Shown: one piece after another, positions 31,821 to 39,588 of the stretch
How positions within the stretch are numbered: the stretch's first letter is position 1
Layout of the letters: each line of letters begins with the position of its first letter
Assembly: GCA_017405465.1 (NCBI GenBank)
Contig: JAFRAJ010000053.1
Span: 1 to 41,770 of the forward strand
Length of the DNA: 41,770 nucleotides
Direction of reading: 5' to 3'
DNA from: Oscillospiraceae bacterium
GTDB lineage: Bacteria > Bacillota > Clostridia > Oscillospirales > Ruminococcaceae
Made by a program: the position numbers and the translations under genes
Notes under the pieces: generated by a model
Databases searched by the model: none
What the model was told of the DNA's origin: nothing
The model's input: the letters and a program-made list of their open reading frames with translations, nothing else

Positions 31821-32249
31821 TCACCTCCTTACCGGGCTGCCGCATTTCATGCAGAATGCAGCACCTTCCGGAAGTTTCGCTCCGCAGTACATGCAGTATG
31901 CCGGAGCGTCGTCCGCCTTATTCTCTTCTTCTCTTTCCGGCTCGGTAAAGAACTCCTGCATCTTCCTTTCGAGATCGTCGCCGGTATACTTTTCGATAAC
32001 CGGAGGACTCTGAACAGGAGTATACATGAGGATGACTTCCTCGTTTGTCTCATCCAGCAGCCCTATTGCTCCGTCGTCCAGGACCATCCACCACTGGTCA
32101 TCAGGAAGCGGGCTCAGCCCGTCTGTAAATGCCGCAGCTTCCATCAGCTCGCTGTAGAGACAGAGGCTTCCGTCCTCAAGATTGGTCCAGACGCTGCAGT
32201 GATCGGAAGCATCGTCCATAGCCTGTATGAATGTCTTGTATCCTTCCAT
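31821..32249 (-). CDS. Soluble protein with C-terminal zinc ribbon
   Basis: From ATG 32249 (GGAGG six bases upstream; an ATG at 32252 is too close) the protein is 142 residues. The N-terminal 100 residues contain GLSPLPDDQWWMVLDDGAIG and VILMYTPVQSPPVIEKYTGD; no family is recognised. The C-terminus is a zinc ribbon (C119, C122, C133, C136; YCMYCGAKLPEGAAFCMKCG), the same type that heads the membrane proteins nearby but placed at the other end. No membrane helix. It is the second gene of the envelope operon and may interact with the membrane partners. Confidence 0.8.
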   Translation of the reverse strand: MEGYKTFIQAMDDASDHCSVWTNLEDGSLCLYSELMEAAAFTDGLSPLPDDQWWMVLDDGAIGLLDETNEEVILMYTPVQSPPVIEKYTGDDLERKMQEFFTEPEREEENKADDAPAYCMYCGAKLPEGAAFCMKCGSPVRR

Positions 32250-32259
32250 CATATGCCTC

Positions 32260-32418
32260 CTACTCGTCGTCTTCCGAACCGTTCCCGCTGAGTACCGCAT
32301 AGGCGATCGCAGCTGTAAGGGATATGGCTCCGGCGACCTCCTCAGACATACCGGCTCCCATTACGAGCCCGACCATGCCCAGGCACATTATCAGAATAAA
32401 CATGATACCTTTTTTCAA
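32260..32418 (-). CDS. Small membrane protein (52 aa), TTG start
   Basis: A short gene starting at TTG (32418-32416) behind GGAGG with eight-base spacing and ending TAG at 32260. The peptide starts (L/M)KKGIMFILIMCLGMVG, has a hydrophobic segment of about 18 residues (5-22), then AGMSEEVAGAISLTAAIAYA as a second apolar stretch, and an acidic tail GSEDDE. Its stop lies 10 bases before the start of the next gene, so it is the first gene of the four-gene operon. Too small for family assignment; it could be a membrane subunit or an alarm-type microprotein. Confidence 0.7.
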   Translation of the reverse strand: MKKGIMFILIMCLGMVGLVMGAGMSEEVAGAISLTAAIAYAVLSGNGSEDDE

Positions 32419-32521
32419 TTGACGCGCCTCCTTCCAGGAGCATACCGGGAGAAAACCAAAAGAGCTCTTCAGTTCTTTGCTTTACCTACAATACTACACT
32501 ATTTATCCGGATCTGCATATA

Positions 32522-32949
32522 TCAGCTGTTCTCACCCCGGTCTGTCGTCACGTTGCCGCAACCGCTGCATATCCCTGTATGGACGCTTACAGTACTTCCG
32601 CATTTTTCACATGACCAGCGTTCAGTCTCTATCTTCAGGAACTTTTCCATTCCCAGCTCCCGTATCAGACGGAGATTCTCCAGAGGAGATTCTATTCTCG
32701 GATACTTCGACGTGTATCTGATCTCCTTTTCCATAACATCTTCGCATGGAAAATCCGGGCATTCGTCACAGTATCTGTAACCGTTCTCTGTTCTCCTGCT
32801 GCAGCGAATGATCCCGCACAGACTTGCACAGAACTCCGGTTTATTTCGTCAGGTCCGTTGCATCCCGGGCAGGGATCTTTCTCTCTGAGAGCCAGCGAAC
32901 ATAAGCTGCAGTTAAGTCCGCATGGAGCTATCATTTCCGCTTTGAACAT
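32522..32949 (-). pseudogene. DUF3795-type cysteine-rich protein, frameshifted
   Basis: The first frame (ATG 32949, AGGAGG five bases upstream) encodes IAPCGLNCSLCSLALREKD and PCPGCNGPDEI, the opening of DUF3795 zinc-binding proteins. At about 32840-32845 a run of three A on the coding strand is one base short. In the other frame the protein continues PEFCASLCGIIRCSRRTENG, YRYCDECPDFPCEDVMEKEI and onward to a C-terminal CEKCGSTVSVHTGICSGCGN ribbon. Restoring one A gives a single protein of about 142 residues. It may be a true mutation or a sequencing slip. It follows the receiver-GNAT gene by 24 nt. Confidence 0.8.
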
Positions 32950-32973
32950 GGAAGCCTCCTTTTATCTGTTCAT

Positions 32974-33804
32974 TCACCCGTGAATGTACATCCTGCTCAT
33001 ATGATCTTCCCCGTCTCCCTGGACCATACAGAAGAAGTGCCATCCGTATCTCTCATAGAATCCTTCATGATCAGTCAGAAGATACACGGGACTTATCCCT
33101 TTGAATCTCAGATCCTCGACTGCCATGTCAAGCAGTCTTCCAGCTATGCTTCTTCCGCGGAACTCCTCTTCCGTATAGACAGCGCATATATTTGGAGTAA
33201 GGTCAGGACGGTCGTGGAAATCATTCTCTATCACACCCAGACCTGCTACTATCTTTCCTCCGTTAAGACACAGGAACCATCCCAGCTGAGTATTTCCAGC
33301 AAGGTAATTATCCATACATTCAAGATACGCTTCTTCCGGAACGTTCCATTTTCCGTGGAACCAACCGGCAGCTTCTTTCTCCAGCTCAGGGCGGTCTTTG
33401 AGATCTACAAGTTCGCAGTCCAGTATGTCAGGTTTCACTCCGGCGAGCACACGCTCTGCCGCACGCAGCATCCTGTCTCTCTCAAACGGCTTCGGGACGA
33501 ACTCAGATGCACCGTTCCTTAAACATCCGATCACAGTGCTTCCTCTTGTGTCTGAAGAGCACATGATTATCCTGGCATCAGGATGAGCCTTGATTATCAT
33601 AGCAAGGGCTTCAGGTCCTTCCATCACAGGCATCTGAATATCCAGTGTCATTAGATCCGGCCTGAGGCTGTCATACATGTCGACTCCCTCCTGCCCATTT
33701 GCGGCTTCTCCCGCTATCTCATAACCTGCGCTCTCAAATATCTCCCTGAGGACATCTCTGTTTATCTTGAAATCATCACACAGCAGGACTCTTTTCTTAT
33801 CCAT
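32974..33804 (-). CDS. Receiver-domain/GNAT fusion protein
   Basis: The 276-residue protein joins a CheY-like receiver (1-122: acidic D10 and D11, phospho-acceptor D55 in LMTLDIQMP, S83/S84, K105 in FVPKPFERD) to a GNAT domain (about 130-276: ICAVYTEEEFRGRSIAGRLL, with acetyl-CoA loop RGRSIA at 216-221, and FYERYGWHFF). All residues for phosphorylation are present, so the acetyltransferase may be switched by a histidine kinase; no kinase is in this window. This output type is rare among response regulators. The ribosome site is GAGGAG eight bases before the ATG. It leads a pair with the frameshifted DUF3795-type gene. Confidence 0.9.
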   Translation of the reverse strand: MDKKRVLLCDDFKINRDVLREIFESAGYEIAGEAANGQEGVDMYDSLRPDLMTLDIQMPVMEGPEALAMIIKAHPDARIIMCSSDTRGSTVIGCLRNGASEFVPKPFERDRMLRAAERVLAGVKPDILDCELVDLKDRPELEKEAAGWFHGKWNVPEEAYLECMDNYLAGNTQLGWFLCLNGGKIVAGLGVIENDFHDRPDLTPNICAVYTEEEFRGRSIAGRLLDMAVEDLRFKGISPVYLLTDHEGFYERYGWHFFCMVQGDGEDHMSRMYIHG

Positions 33805-33833
33805 ACCCGTAACTCCTCTCTTTTCCTGTTTTG

Positions 33834-33839
33834 ATTATA
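33834..33839 (-). promoter_or_regulatory. TATAAT -10 box for the receiver-GNAT gene
   Basis: Minus-strand TATAAT about 30 bases before the ATG. The 17-base upstream hexamer (CATAAT) is a poor -35, so the promoter is weak or needs an activator. Confidence 0.35.
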
Positions 33840-33876
33840 CCATCAGGCTCTGATGTATTATGCGTGGCTTCTCTCA

Positions 33877-33905
33877 TTGCCTACACAGTTTCCCTCAAAT
33901 ATAAT
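33877..33905 (+). promoter_or_regulatory. Sigma-70-like promoter for the AKR gene
   Basis: TTGCCT (33877-33882), exactly 17 bases, then a perfect TATAAT (33900-33905). The transcript would start just before AGGAGGAG. Confidence 0.65.
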
Positions 33906-33925
33906 ATTCTCAGGAGGAGAAAGAC

Positions 33926-35113
33926 ATGATCTACAGTGATTTTAACGGCATCAAACTGTCAAGACTTGGTTTCGGATGCATGAGATTCGCAATGGATCCG
34001 GCTACCGGAAAGATCGATCAGGCCAAGGTCAACGAGATGTTCGACCTTGCCATAGCAAACGGCGTAAACTATTTCGACACCGCATATCCTTATCTTGGAG
34101 GAAATTCCGAGATATCTGTTGCTGAAGCTCTGAAAAAATACCCCAGAGACAGCTACTATCTGGCAGACAAATTCCCCGGACACTCCCTGCCCGGTCCTGT
34201 GGATAACGTAGCGCTCTTCAACGTGTCTCTCAGGAAATGCGAGACCGACTATTTCGATTTTTACCTGCTTCACAACATCAATGAGTGGTCCGTCAAGATC
34301 TATGAGAGCGAAGAATACCACATCATTCCCGATATCCTTAAACTCAAGGAAGAAGGAAAGATCAGGCATCTCGGTTTCTCGTTCCACGGCGGTCCTGAAC
34401 TTCTCGAGTATTTCCTGAACAAATATGAAGGAATGTTCGAGTTCGTACAGATCCAGTGCAACTATCTTGACTGGACGCTGCAGAACGCCAAGAGAAAATA
34501 CGAGATCATCACGGAACACGGTCTTGGCGTGTGGGTGATGGAGCCTTGCAGAGGCGGCAAGCTTGCCGTTCTCTCAGAGGAGAACTCAGCGAAGCTTAAA
34601 GCTTTCCGCCCGGACGCTTCAGACGCTTCCTTTGCTTTCCGTTATCTGCAGGGTCTGGATAACATCAAAATGATCCTGTCCGGAATGAACGAAGTCTTCC
34701 AGGTAGAGGACAACCTCGCCACCTTCAAGGAGTATGCCCCTCTTACAGAGGCTGAGCTTGCCGCTCTCAATGAGATCGCCGAGAGCCTGAAGCAGAGCGT
34801 CCCCTGCACCAAGTGCCGCTACTGCTGCGCAGGATGCCCGATGGGTCTGGATATCCCGTACCTCATCGAGTGCTATAACGATCTCAAATACGCAGCAACA
34901 GCTACTGCGACAGTCCGTATAGACGGGCTTGATGAAGACAAGAGACCAGCCGCGTGTATCGGATGCGGTCAGTGTTCTCACGCCTGTCCGCAGGGCATTG
35001 ATGTTCCTGCAGTTCTGGCTGAGCTGGCGGAGCTGTATGCGAACGGGCCCAAGTGGTCAGTTGAAGCGAAGCCGAGACATGAAGCTATACTCAAAGACCT
35101 CGGAAACAAATAG
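33926..35113 (+). CDS. Aldo/keto reductase with C-terminal 4Fe-4S domain
   Basis: The 395-residue protein has an AKR barrel (FGCMRFAMDPATGKIDQAKV; catalytic D and Y in NYFDTAYPYLGGNSE; K in YLADKFPG; H in YLLHNINEW) and a C-terminal ferredoxin-like domain. Its cysteines lie in CTKCRYCCAGCPMGLDIP and CIGCGQCSHACPQGIDVP, two clusters of the CxxCxxCxxxCP kind. This 'aldo/keto reductase 4Fe-4S' family is common in anaerobes and probably couples ferredoxin to carbonyl reduction; exact substrates are unknown. Full length for the family. It is a single gene with its own promoter and terminator. Confidence 0.93.
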   Translation: MIYSDFNGIKLSRLGFGCMRFAMDPATGKIDQAKVNEMFDLAIANGVNYFDTAYPYLGGNSEISVAEALKKYPRDSYYLADKFPGHSLPGPVDNVALFNVSLRKCETDYFDFYLLHNINEWSVKIYESEEYHIIPDILKLKEEGKIRHLGFSFHGGPELLEYFLNKYEGMFEFVQIQCNYLDWTLQNAKRKYEIITEHGLGVWVMEPCRGGKLAVLSEENSAKLKAFRPDASDASFAFRYLQGLDNIKMILSGMNEVFQVEDNLATFKEYAPLTEAELAALNEIAESLKQSVPCTKCRYCCAGCPMGLDIPYLIECYNDLKYAATATATVRIDGLDEDKRPAACIGCGQCSHACPQGIDVPAVLAELAELYANGPKWSVEAKPRHEAILKDLGNK

Positions 35114-35134
35114 GACTCATCCTTAATAAGTGCG

Positions 35135-35166
35135 ATCCCGGACAGAGTACACTGTCCGGGATGTTT
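35135..35166. terminator. Terminator between convergent genes
   Basis: ATCCCGGACAG (35135-35145) pairs exactly with CTGTCCGGGAT (35152-35162) around six bases, followed by GTTTTA. It ends the AKR gene and lies just past the stop of the giant minus-strand gene. Confidence 0.85.
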
Positions 35167-35174
35167 TATGGTCT

Positions 35175-38100
35175 TTATTCTTCTGAGATTTCTTCTGTTT
35201 CTGCTGCAGGATCCCCGGCTGCCTCTTCCGGCAGAGTCTCAGTCTCTTCAGGGACTTCGGAAGGCGCTTCGTCCGTTGTTTCTTCCGTTTCTTCCGCGCC
35301 GGTCCCTTCCGACTCTTCCTCGCTGTCTCCTCCGAAGAGCACATCCATGTTCTCCGGGGCCGGAGCGTTCTCTTCCGGGATCTCTACAGGAGCAGGTCCT
35401 GTTTCTCCAGGAGCCGCATCACCTTCCGGTACATCCTGAGGCGTTCCCTCTTCCTCCGGATCTCCCGGCGCCGCCCGCCCGCGGTCCTCAACCGGTGTAT
35501 CCGGATCGGTCGGCGGCTCCTCTTCCTTCTTCTTTTTCTTCTTTCTCAGGAGGATGATGATCAGGAATATCAGAAGCAGCAGGATCAGCAGCCCTATTAT
35601 CAGCCATTTTATCAGGTTGCTGTAATCGGGTTTCGTTCCCTGATATCCGCATACCGTGCACAGCAGATCCTCATTGAACTGATGCTCTTCCTTCCCGATA
35701 TCTGTACCGCATTTGCATTTTATCCAGTGGTGGGTCTTGTTGTGATGCATCACTCCGCCAACATGGTTGTCAGGATCTATCGGTATCTTATATTCATTGG
35801 CTGAGACTTTAGTCGTACAGGTGTCATCGGTATAACAGAGTCCACAGGATTCGCATCCGTAATGCATCTTCCAGCCTTCCGTGATGCATGTCGCTGTCTT
35901 CTCGAAATAGCGCAGATGATGTCCTGTGGGCGGAGTCGTATTGGTGACTTCGATCCCGCATACTCCGCATTTCGCCTTGTACTCTCCGGGGCTCTCGCAG
36001 CTGGCAGGGACCGTCACCTCCGCAGCGATCAAATGATGACTGTGGGCGGGACCGTCTGCTCCGCATTTAACGCATTTATTCCAGTGTTTCTCGGTATTTG
36101 AATGATATTCAGTTCCCCACTCGTGATGGGCGTCCCTCATGGCTCCGCATACATTGCAGCTGGCATCGCAGTCATTGTCATAGGTGTGTCCGGTCTTTGG
36201 GATGGATACATTGGAGATCTCGTTGCCGTTGCTGTCGAACATCTTTCCGCAGCCGAGACACATCTTATGAGCCTTGACCCCGTCAGTTACGCAGTCTGCA
36301 GGATATCCCGGGATATCCATGTATCCGAAGACGATCAGCGGTACGCTCCAGACCTGCTGTCTGTATGCTCCGTCAGTTCCGGGAGCAACATATTCGCCGT
36401 TCAGTTCATAGCCGTAGATCTTTACAAGATACGCGGCACCGGCGTCGTTCTCACTGAACGTCCAGTTCGTAGAAGGACCGTAAGTGTGTGAGCCGATGCC
36501 CCAGCCTACCTGGTACATCGATGCATCTACACCCGACCCAAAGACTACCTCAGCCGACCCGTGAGGACAGAACGTGCCCTTCAGGGTGACATCGAACGCA
36601 CTGTTCGGGTCTGCACCGCACTCGCACCTCCCATGCAGTTCAGTAAGATACTTATGCTCTTCCTTGCGGACATAACCGCACTTCTTGCATGATCTGGTGT
36701 GGTATACGGTATCCACGTACTTCGGACTGGAAAAATCATGATTCGGAGTCTTCAGATCAACTTTTTCAGCCTTGGCAATTCCGCAGTCCTTGCACTGAAG
36801 ATATCTGACCTCAGTCGTGCATGTTTTAAAGGTATGCTTTACTTCAAAATTGTGATCGTATTCTGCCAGTTTCACCCCGCACAGTTCGCACAGATCGTAG
36901 TGCTTGTTGGCGTCCCTGTGATCGTCATCTTTGAGGATCCCGGTAGGAACGTGCGCTCCTGTGGATTCATTCTTCTCAGTCCACTTTTGTCCGCATACCG
37001 AACACATATAGTCTGTCGTTCCGTTATCCTGACAGTTTCCGGTAGAAGCGGTTATGAAGGGAACGCAGTCTTCCAGCCCCCACCAGGTACCGCACTCGCA
37101 TTCGCGCCAGTGGCAGCGTCCGAGAGGATCCTTCCCTTCGCTCTTGATCCTTGACGGATCCGGACTTCCCAACCATATGCCGTGCTTAAAGTTATAGGTA
37201 TGCAGATGATTCTCTGCCCAGGTGACCTTGAAGCTCTTGCTGTAGCAGTAAAAGGCATCGTCACCTTCCAGTCCGTTGTAGAAGATCAGTCTGAATTCCC
37301 TGACGCAGTTCTTCTTGGGCACATCGTTTCTTGTTCCGTAGATCCTGCCCGTACCGCTCGAAGGCGCAGTACGGGGACTTCTCTCCCATTCATCATACGC
37401 TGCGTTATACGGCACTGCCGGATTTTCCGGCCATGTCTCCCCCTTGCGCAGTTCGAAAGCCAGAACGGAACCTTTGTCCCAGCTGACTTTCTTTCCGTCT
37501 GACTGGACCACTACAAGTTTATAACTGTACTTGACATCTTTTCCGTTCTCCGCCCATACAGAAGCCGGAGATATCTCAAAATAGGCCGTCTTTCCGGAAG
37601 CCTCGCGCTGAAGTGCCTTTTCATAACCGCACACCTTGCAGGAACAGCTCTCGATACCCTTATTGTTCCCCCAGCCGCCTTCCTGCGACTTCCAGTTGTA
37701 GTCCGGCACATGCTTTTCACGGCCTTCCTCATAGGTGCATCCGGGATATACGCAGATATACCAGTGCTCTTTATTATCGAACTTCTGCACAAGGATGTGA
37801 TTCCCTGCATCATGCTTGGCTTCGAATTCTTCCTTCTGTTTGGGATTCGCCACACATTCTTTGCCGTCTCCCATCTGGTAGGAGTTGTCTGTGCAGCACT
37901 CGGAGCAGAGGCCGCAGAACTCACACTTGTCGTATCCGTAAGCTTCCATGCAGCGCCCGCACTGACTGCAGATCCATTCATTGCTCTCGCAGCAGTCTAT
38001 GCAGTGCTCTCCGCCGTCAGCGCAGCGGTCAACGTTCTCATAGCACTCACCGCACTCCTGACAGTGATAATCACCGTCCTGGCAGTCTTCGCAGCGTCCG

Positions 38101-38843
38101 CAGTATTCGCAGAGCTCCCTGCCGAGCGCTTCCGTGCACGCACCGCAGTTCTCGCACAGCCATTCGTTCTCCTCACAGCACTGCGCGCAGTGCTCTCCTC
38201 CGTCCTTGCAGGGCTCGGTCTCGATGATGCACTCTTCGCAGAGCTCGCAGTGATACCCTTGACTGAGTGCACACTCGATGCAAAGCTCGCAGGTCTCACA
38301 CCAGTCCAGATCGTTGCAGAGCAGGCATCTCATACATTCGGGGCAGTGGTTGTCCTCGTAGCACTGGTAGCAGTGCCCGCCGCATTCACCCATGTCCTCC
38401 ATATCATTGCCGTCGAGATCCCTGATGACGCGGTCCTCACATTCAGGACAGACAGCTTCCGGGTCAGCGCCGAAGCAGTCTCTGCAGAGCCCTCCCCACT
38501 CGTCGATGACCATATCCCCGCAGCAGTCAGCGCATCTCCAGCACTCCATGCACATGGAGACCGATTCATCTGCGAAGCATACTTCAAAGCAGCCCTTGCA
38601 GTGGATGGTGTCGTCCAGCGCGATCGCGCATTCCAAACATATCTCACAGATGTCACAATAGCCGACTGTACTGTAGCAGTTCTCACACCTGTAACAGTGC
38701 TGGCAGTACTCGCCGTCATCGATCCACTCGTTGCATTCAGGACAGACATGGCCCGCATGGACATGCAGACCGGCAGCCTGCTGAAGCATCATGATCAGGA
38801 TCAGGAACACTGCGAACAGTCTTTTCACAAAGCTTTTTTTCAA
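35175..38843 (-). CDS. Giant cysteine-rich surface protein, C-terminal membrane anchor
   Basis: About 1222 residues from TTG 38843 (GGGGGA six bases upstream; an earlier TTG at 38861 gives six more). It starts with a signal peptide (KKSFVKRLFAVFLILIMMLQ). Next is a block of about 300 residues dense in CxxC pairs, with two near-copies of C(K/A)DGGEHC..CC(E)..NEW.C..CG, then some 700 residues of looser CxxCG/His repeats (TATCITEGWKMHYGCESCG, HHLRYFEKTATC) like clostridial surface-protein repeats. A membrane helix (about 1083-1105 in the longer form) is followed by six lysines and an acidic tail. Inferred: exported, anchored in the membrane, metal-binding or disulfide-rich outside. Function unknown. 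Confidence 0.88.
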   Translation of the reverse strand: MKKSFVKRLFAVFLILIMMLQQAAGLHVHAGHVCPECNEWIDDGEYCQHCYRCENCYSTVGYCDICEICLECAIALDDTIHCKGCFEVCFADESVSMCMECWRCADCCGDMVIDEWGGLCRDCFGADPEAVCPECEDRVIRDLDGNDMEDMGECGGHCYQCYEDNHCPECMRCLLCNDLDWCETCELCIECALSQGYHCELCEECIIETEPCKDGGEHCAQCCEENEWLCENCGACTEALGRELCEYCGRCEDCQDGDYHCQECGECYENVDRCADGGEHCIDCCESNEWICSQCGRCMEAYGYDKCEFCGLCSECCTDNSYQMGDGKECVANPKQKEEFEAKHDAGNHILVQKFDNKEHWYICVYPGCTYEEGREKHVPDYNWKSQEGGWGNNKGIESCSCKVCGYEKALQREASGKTAYFEISPASVWAENGKDVKYSYKLVVVQSDGKKVSWDKGSVLAFELRKGETWPENPAVPYNAAYDEWERSPRTAPSSGTGRIYGTRNDVPKKNCVREFRLIFYNGLEGDDAFYCYSKSFKVTWAENHLHTYNFKHGIWLGSPDPSRIKSEGKDPLGRCHWRECECGTWWGLEDCVPFITASTGNCQDNGTTDYMCSVCGQKWTEKNESTGAHVPTGILKDDDHRDANKHYDLCELCGVKLAEYDHNFEVKHTFKTCTTEVRYLQCKDCGIAKAEKVDLKTPNHDFSSPKYVDTVYHTRSCKKCGYVRKEEHKYLTELHGRCECGADPNSAFDVTLKGTFCPHGSAEVVFGSGVDASMYQVGWGIGSHTYGPSTNWTFSENDAGAAYLVKIYGYELNGEYVAPGTDGAYRQQVWSVPLIVFGYMDIPGYPADCVTDGVKAHKMCLGCGKMFDSNGNEISNVSIPKTGHTYDNDCDASCNVCGAMRDAHHEWGTEYHSNTEKHWNKCVKCGADGPAHSHHLIAAEVTVPASCESPGEYKAKCGVCGIEVTNTTPPTGHHLRYFEKTATCITEGWKMHYGCESCGLCYTDDTCTTKVSANEYKIPIDPDNHVGGVMHHNKTHHWIKCKCGTDIGKEEHQFNEDLLCTVCGYQGTKPDYSNLIKWLIIGLLILLLLIFLIIILLRKKKKKKEEEPPTDPDTPVEDRGRAAPGDPEEEGTPQDVPEGDAAPGETGPAPVEIPEENAPAPENMDVLFGGDSEEESEGTGAEETEETTDEAPSEVPEETETLPEEAAGDPAAETEEISEE

Positions 38844-38858
38844 TGTATTTCCCCCAAA

Positions 38859-38880
38859 CAAAAAAACGGCGTTGCCGCCG
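38859..38880 (-). promoter_or_regulatory. Terminator-like hairpin in leader of giant gene
   Basis: Reading leftward, CGGCG-GCAA-CGCCG (38880-38867; five GC pairs with a GNRA loop) is followed by T7 and then directly by the GGGGGA ribosome site. An upstream leader segment TGCCGCC (38934-38928) can pair with GGCGGCA (38879-38873), which includes the 5' half of the hairpin, so an antiterminator is possible. This is an attenuator-like layout, inferred only from complementarity; the five-pair stem is modest. Confidence 0.4.
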
Positions 38881-38971
38881 CCGGGCCGTGATACGGAAGA
38901 GTCGTAGAACCGGACGTATAGTCAGCAGGCGGCAGTGCGTATAACGGATATTTATTTACTTCTTCTCTTAT

Positions 38972-39000
38972 AATATACATCTTATATCCAGTGTCATCAA
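38972..39000 (-). promoter_or_regulatory. Sigma-70-like promoter for the giant gene
   Basis: Minus-strand TTGATG (39000-38995), a 17-base spacer and TATATT (38977-38972). The transcript would have a leader of about 120 bases containing the hairpin at 38859-38880. Confidence 0.55.
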
Positions 39001-39108
39001 CCGGACAGCCTCTTCAGAAGACACTTTCAGCAATAGTGTTTAATTCTTAAGCTCCAATTCAGCATTTTGCATCACGACCGGATGCGATAATTGGATATCG
39101 GATGCATA

Positions 39109-39414
39109 TTAATCATAGTCGTCAGGGTCGAGTCCGAAATACAGGACTTCGTTATATCTCATATTCGCCTCCTGGGCGGACTTTTTTCTTTTCCATGCGT
39201 CGATCTCAGAGCGTATGGCGAGTACCTCATCCGCGATGATCTCTGCGCTTTCAGGTCTTGTGTACCTGAGGTATGCAGACATTCTGTCTATGGCTTTCGG
39301 GCTTCCCAATATCCTTGCGATATCGCGTCCGAATTCTTCCGGATATCCCAGACCGATGATCTCTCTTACAAGATCATTGCATGCTCTCTGCCATTCTCTC
39401 TGCGCCTGGGTCAT
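39109..39414 (-). CDS. Small helical protein, unknown
   Basis: From ATG 39414, placed behind a perfect AGGAGG (five-base spacing), the protein is 101 residues and nearly all helical: MTQAQREWQRACNDLVREII, GYPEEFGRDIARILGSPKAI, then DRMSAYLRYTRPESAEIIAD. The C-terminus YNEVLYFGLDPDDYD is acidic. An upstream in-frame start at 39483 has no ribosome site. No family is recognised; the RILGSPKAIDRMSAYLRY part suggests a small helical-bundle or nucleic-acid-binding protein. Divergent to the GH25 lysozyme gene. Confidence 0.72.
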   Translation of the reverse strand: MTQAQREWQRACNDLVREIIGLGYPEEFGRDIARILGSPKAIDRMSAYLRYTRPESAEIIADEVLAIRSEIDAWKRKKSAQEANMRYNEVLYFGLDPDDYD

Positions 39415-39490
39415 ATAGTCCTCCTGAAAGCTCTCTGCTGCCTTGCCGCTTTTTTCCGTCTGATGTGAGGTTCGAAGCTGCATTTAACTG

Positions 39491-39518
39491 TTGAAAGCCA
39501 GTATATTGATGATAATAA
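39491..39518 (+). promoter_or_regulatory. Possible promoter for GH25 lysozyme gene
   Basis: TTGAAA (39491-39496), a 16-base spacer and TAATAA (39513-39518), in the AT-rich gap between divergent genes. Confidence 0.45.
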
Positions 39519-39588
39519 TTTATGTGTGAAACTGATTTTCCATGTCTCCAAATGATCAGATAATACACTCAGAATCAGGAGTTATTTA

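Noticed and set aside
32835..32850. Programmed ribosomal frameshift in the DUF3795-type gene
   Set aside because: No slippery heptamer or clear downstream structure at the shift; a lost base in an A run is simpler.
37710..38891. Long plus-strand open frame opposite the giant Cys-rich gene
   Set aside because: It is the mirror of a Cys/Glu-rich minus gene (apolar, Ala/Leu/Val-rich product), has no ribosome site, and the minus frame has a signal peptide, repeats and a TM helix.
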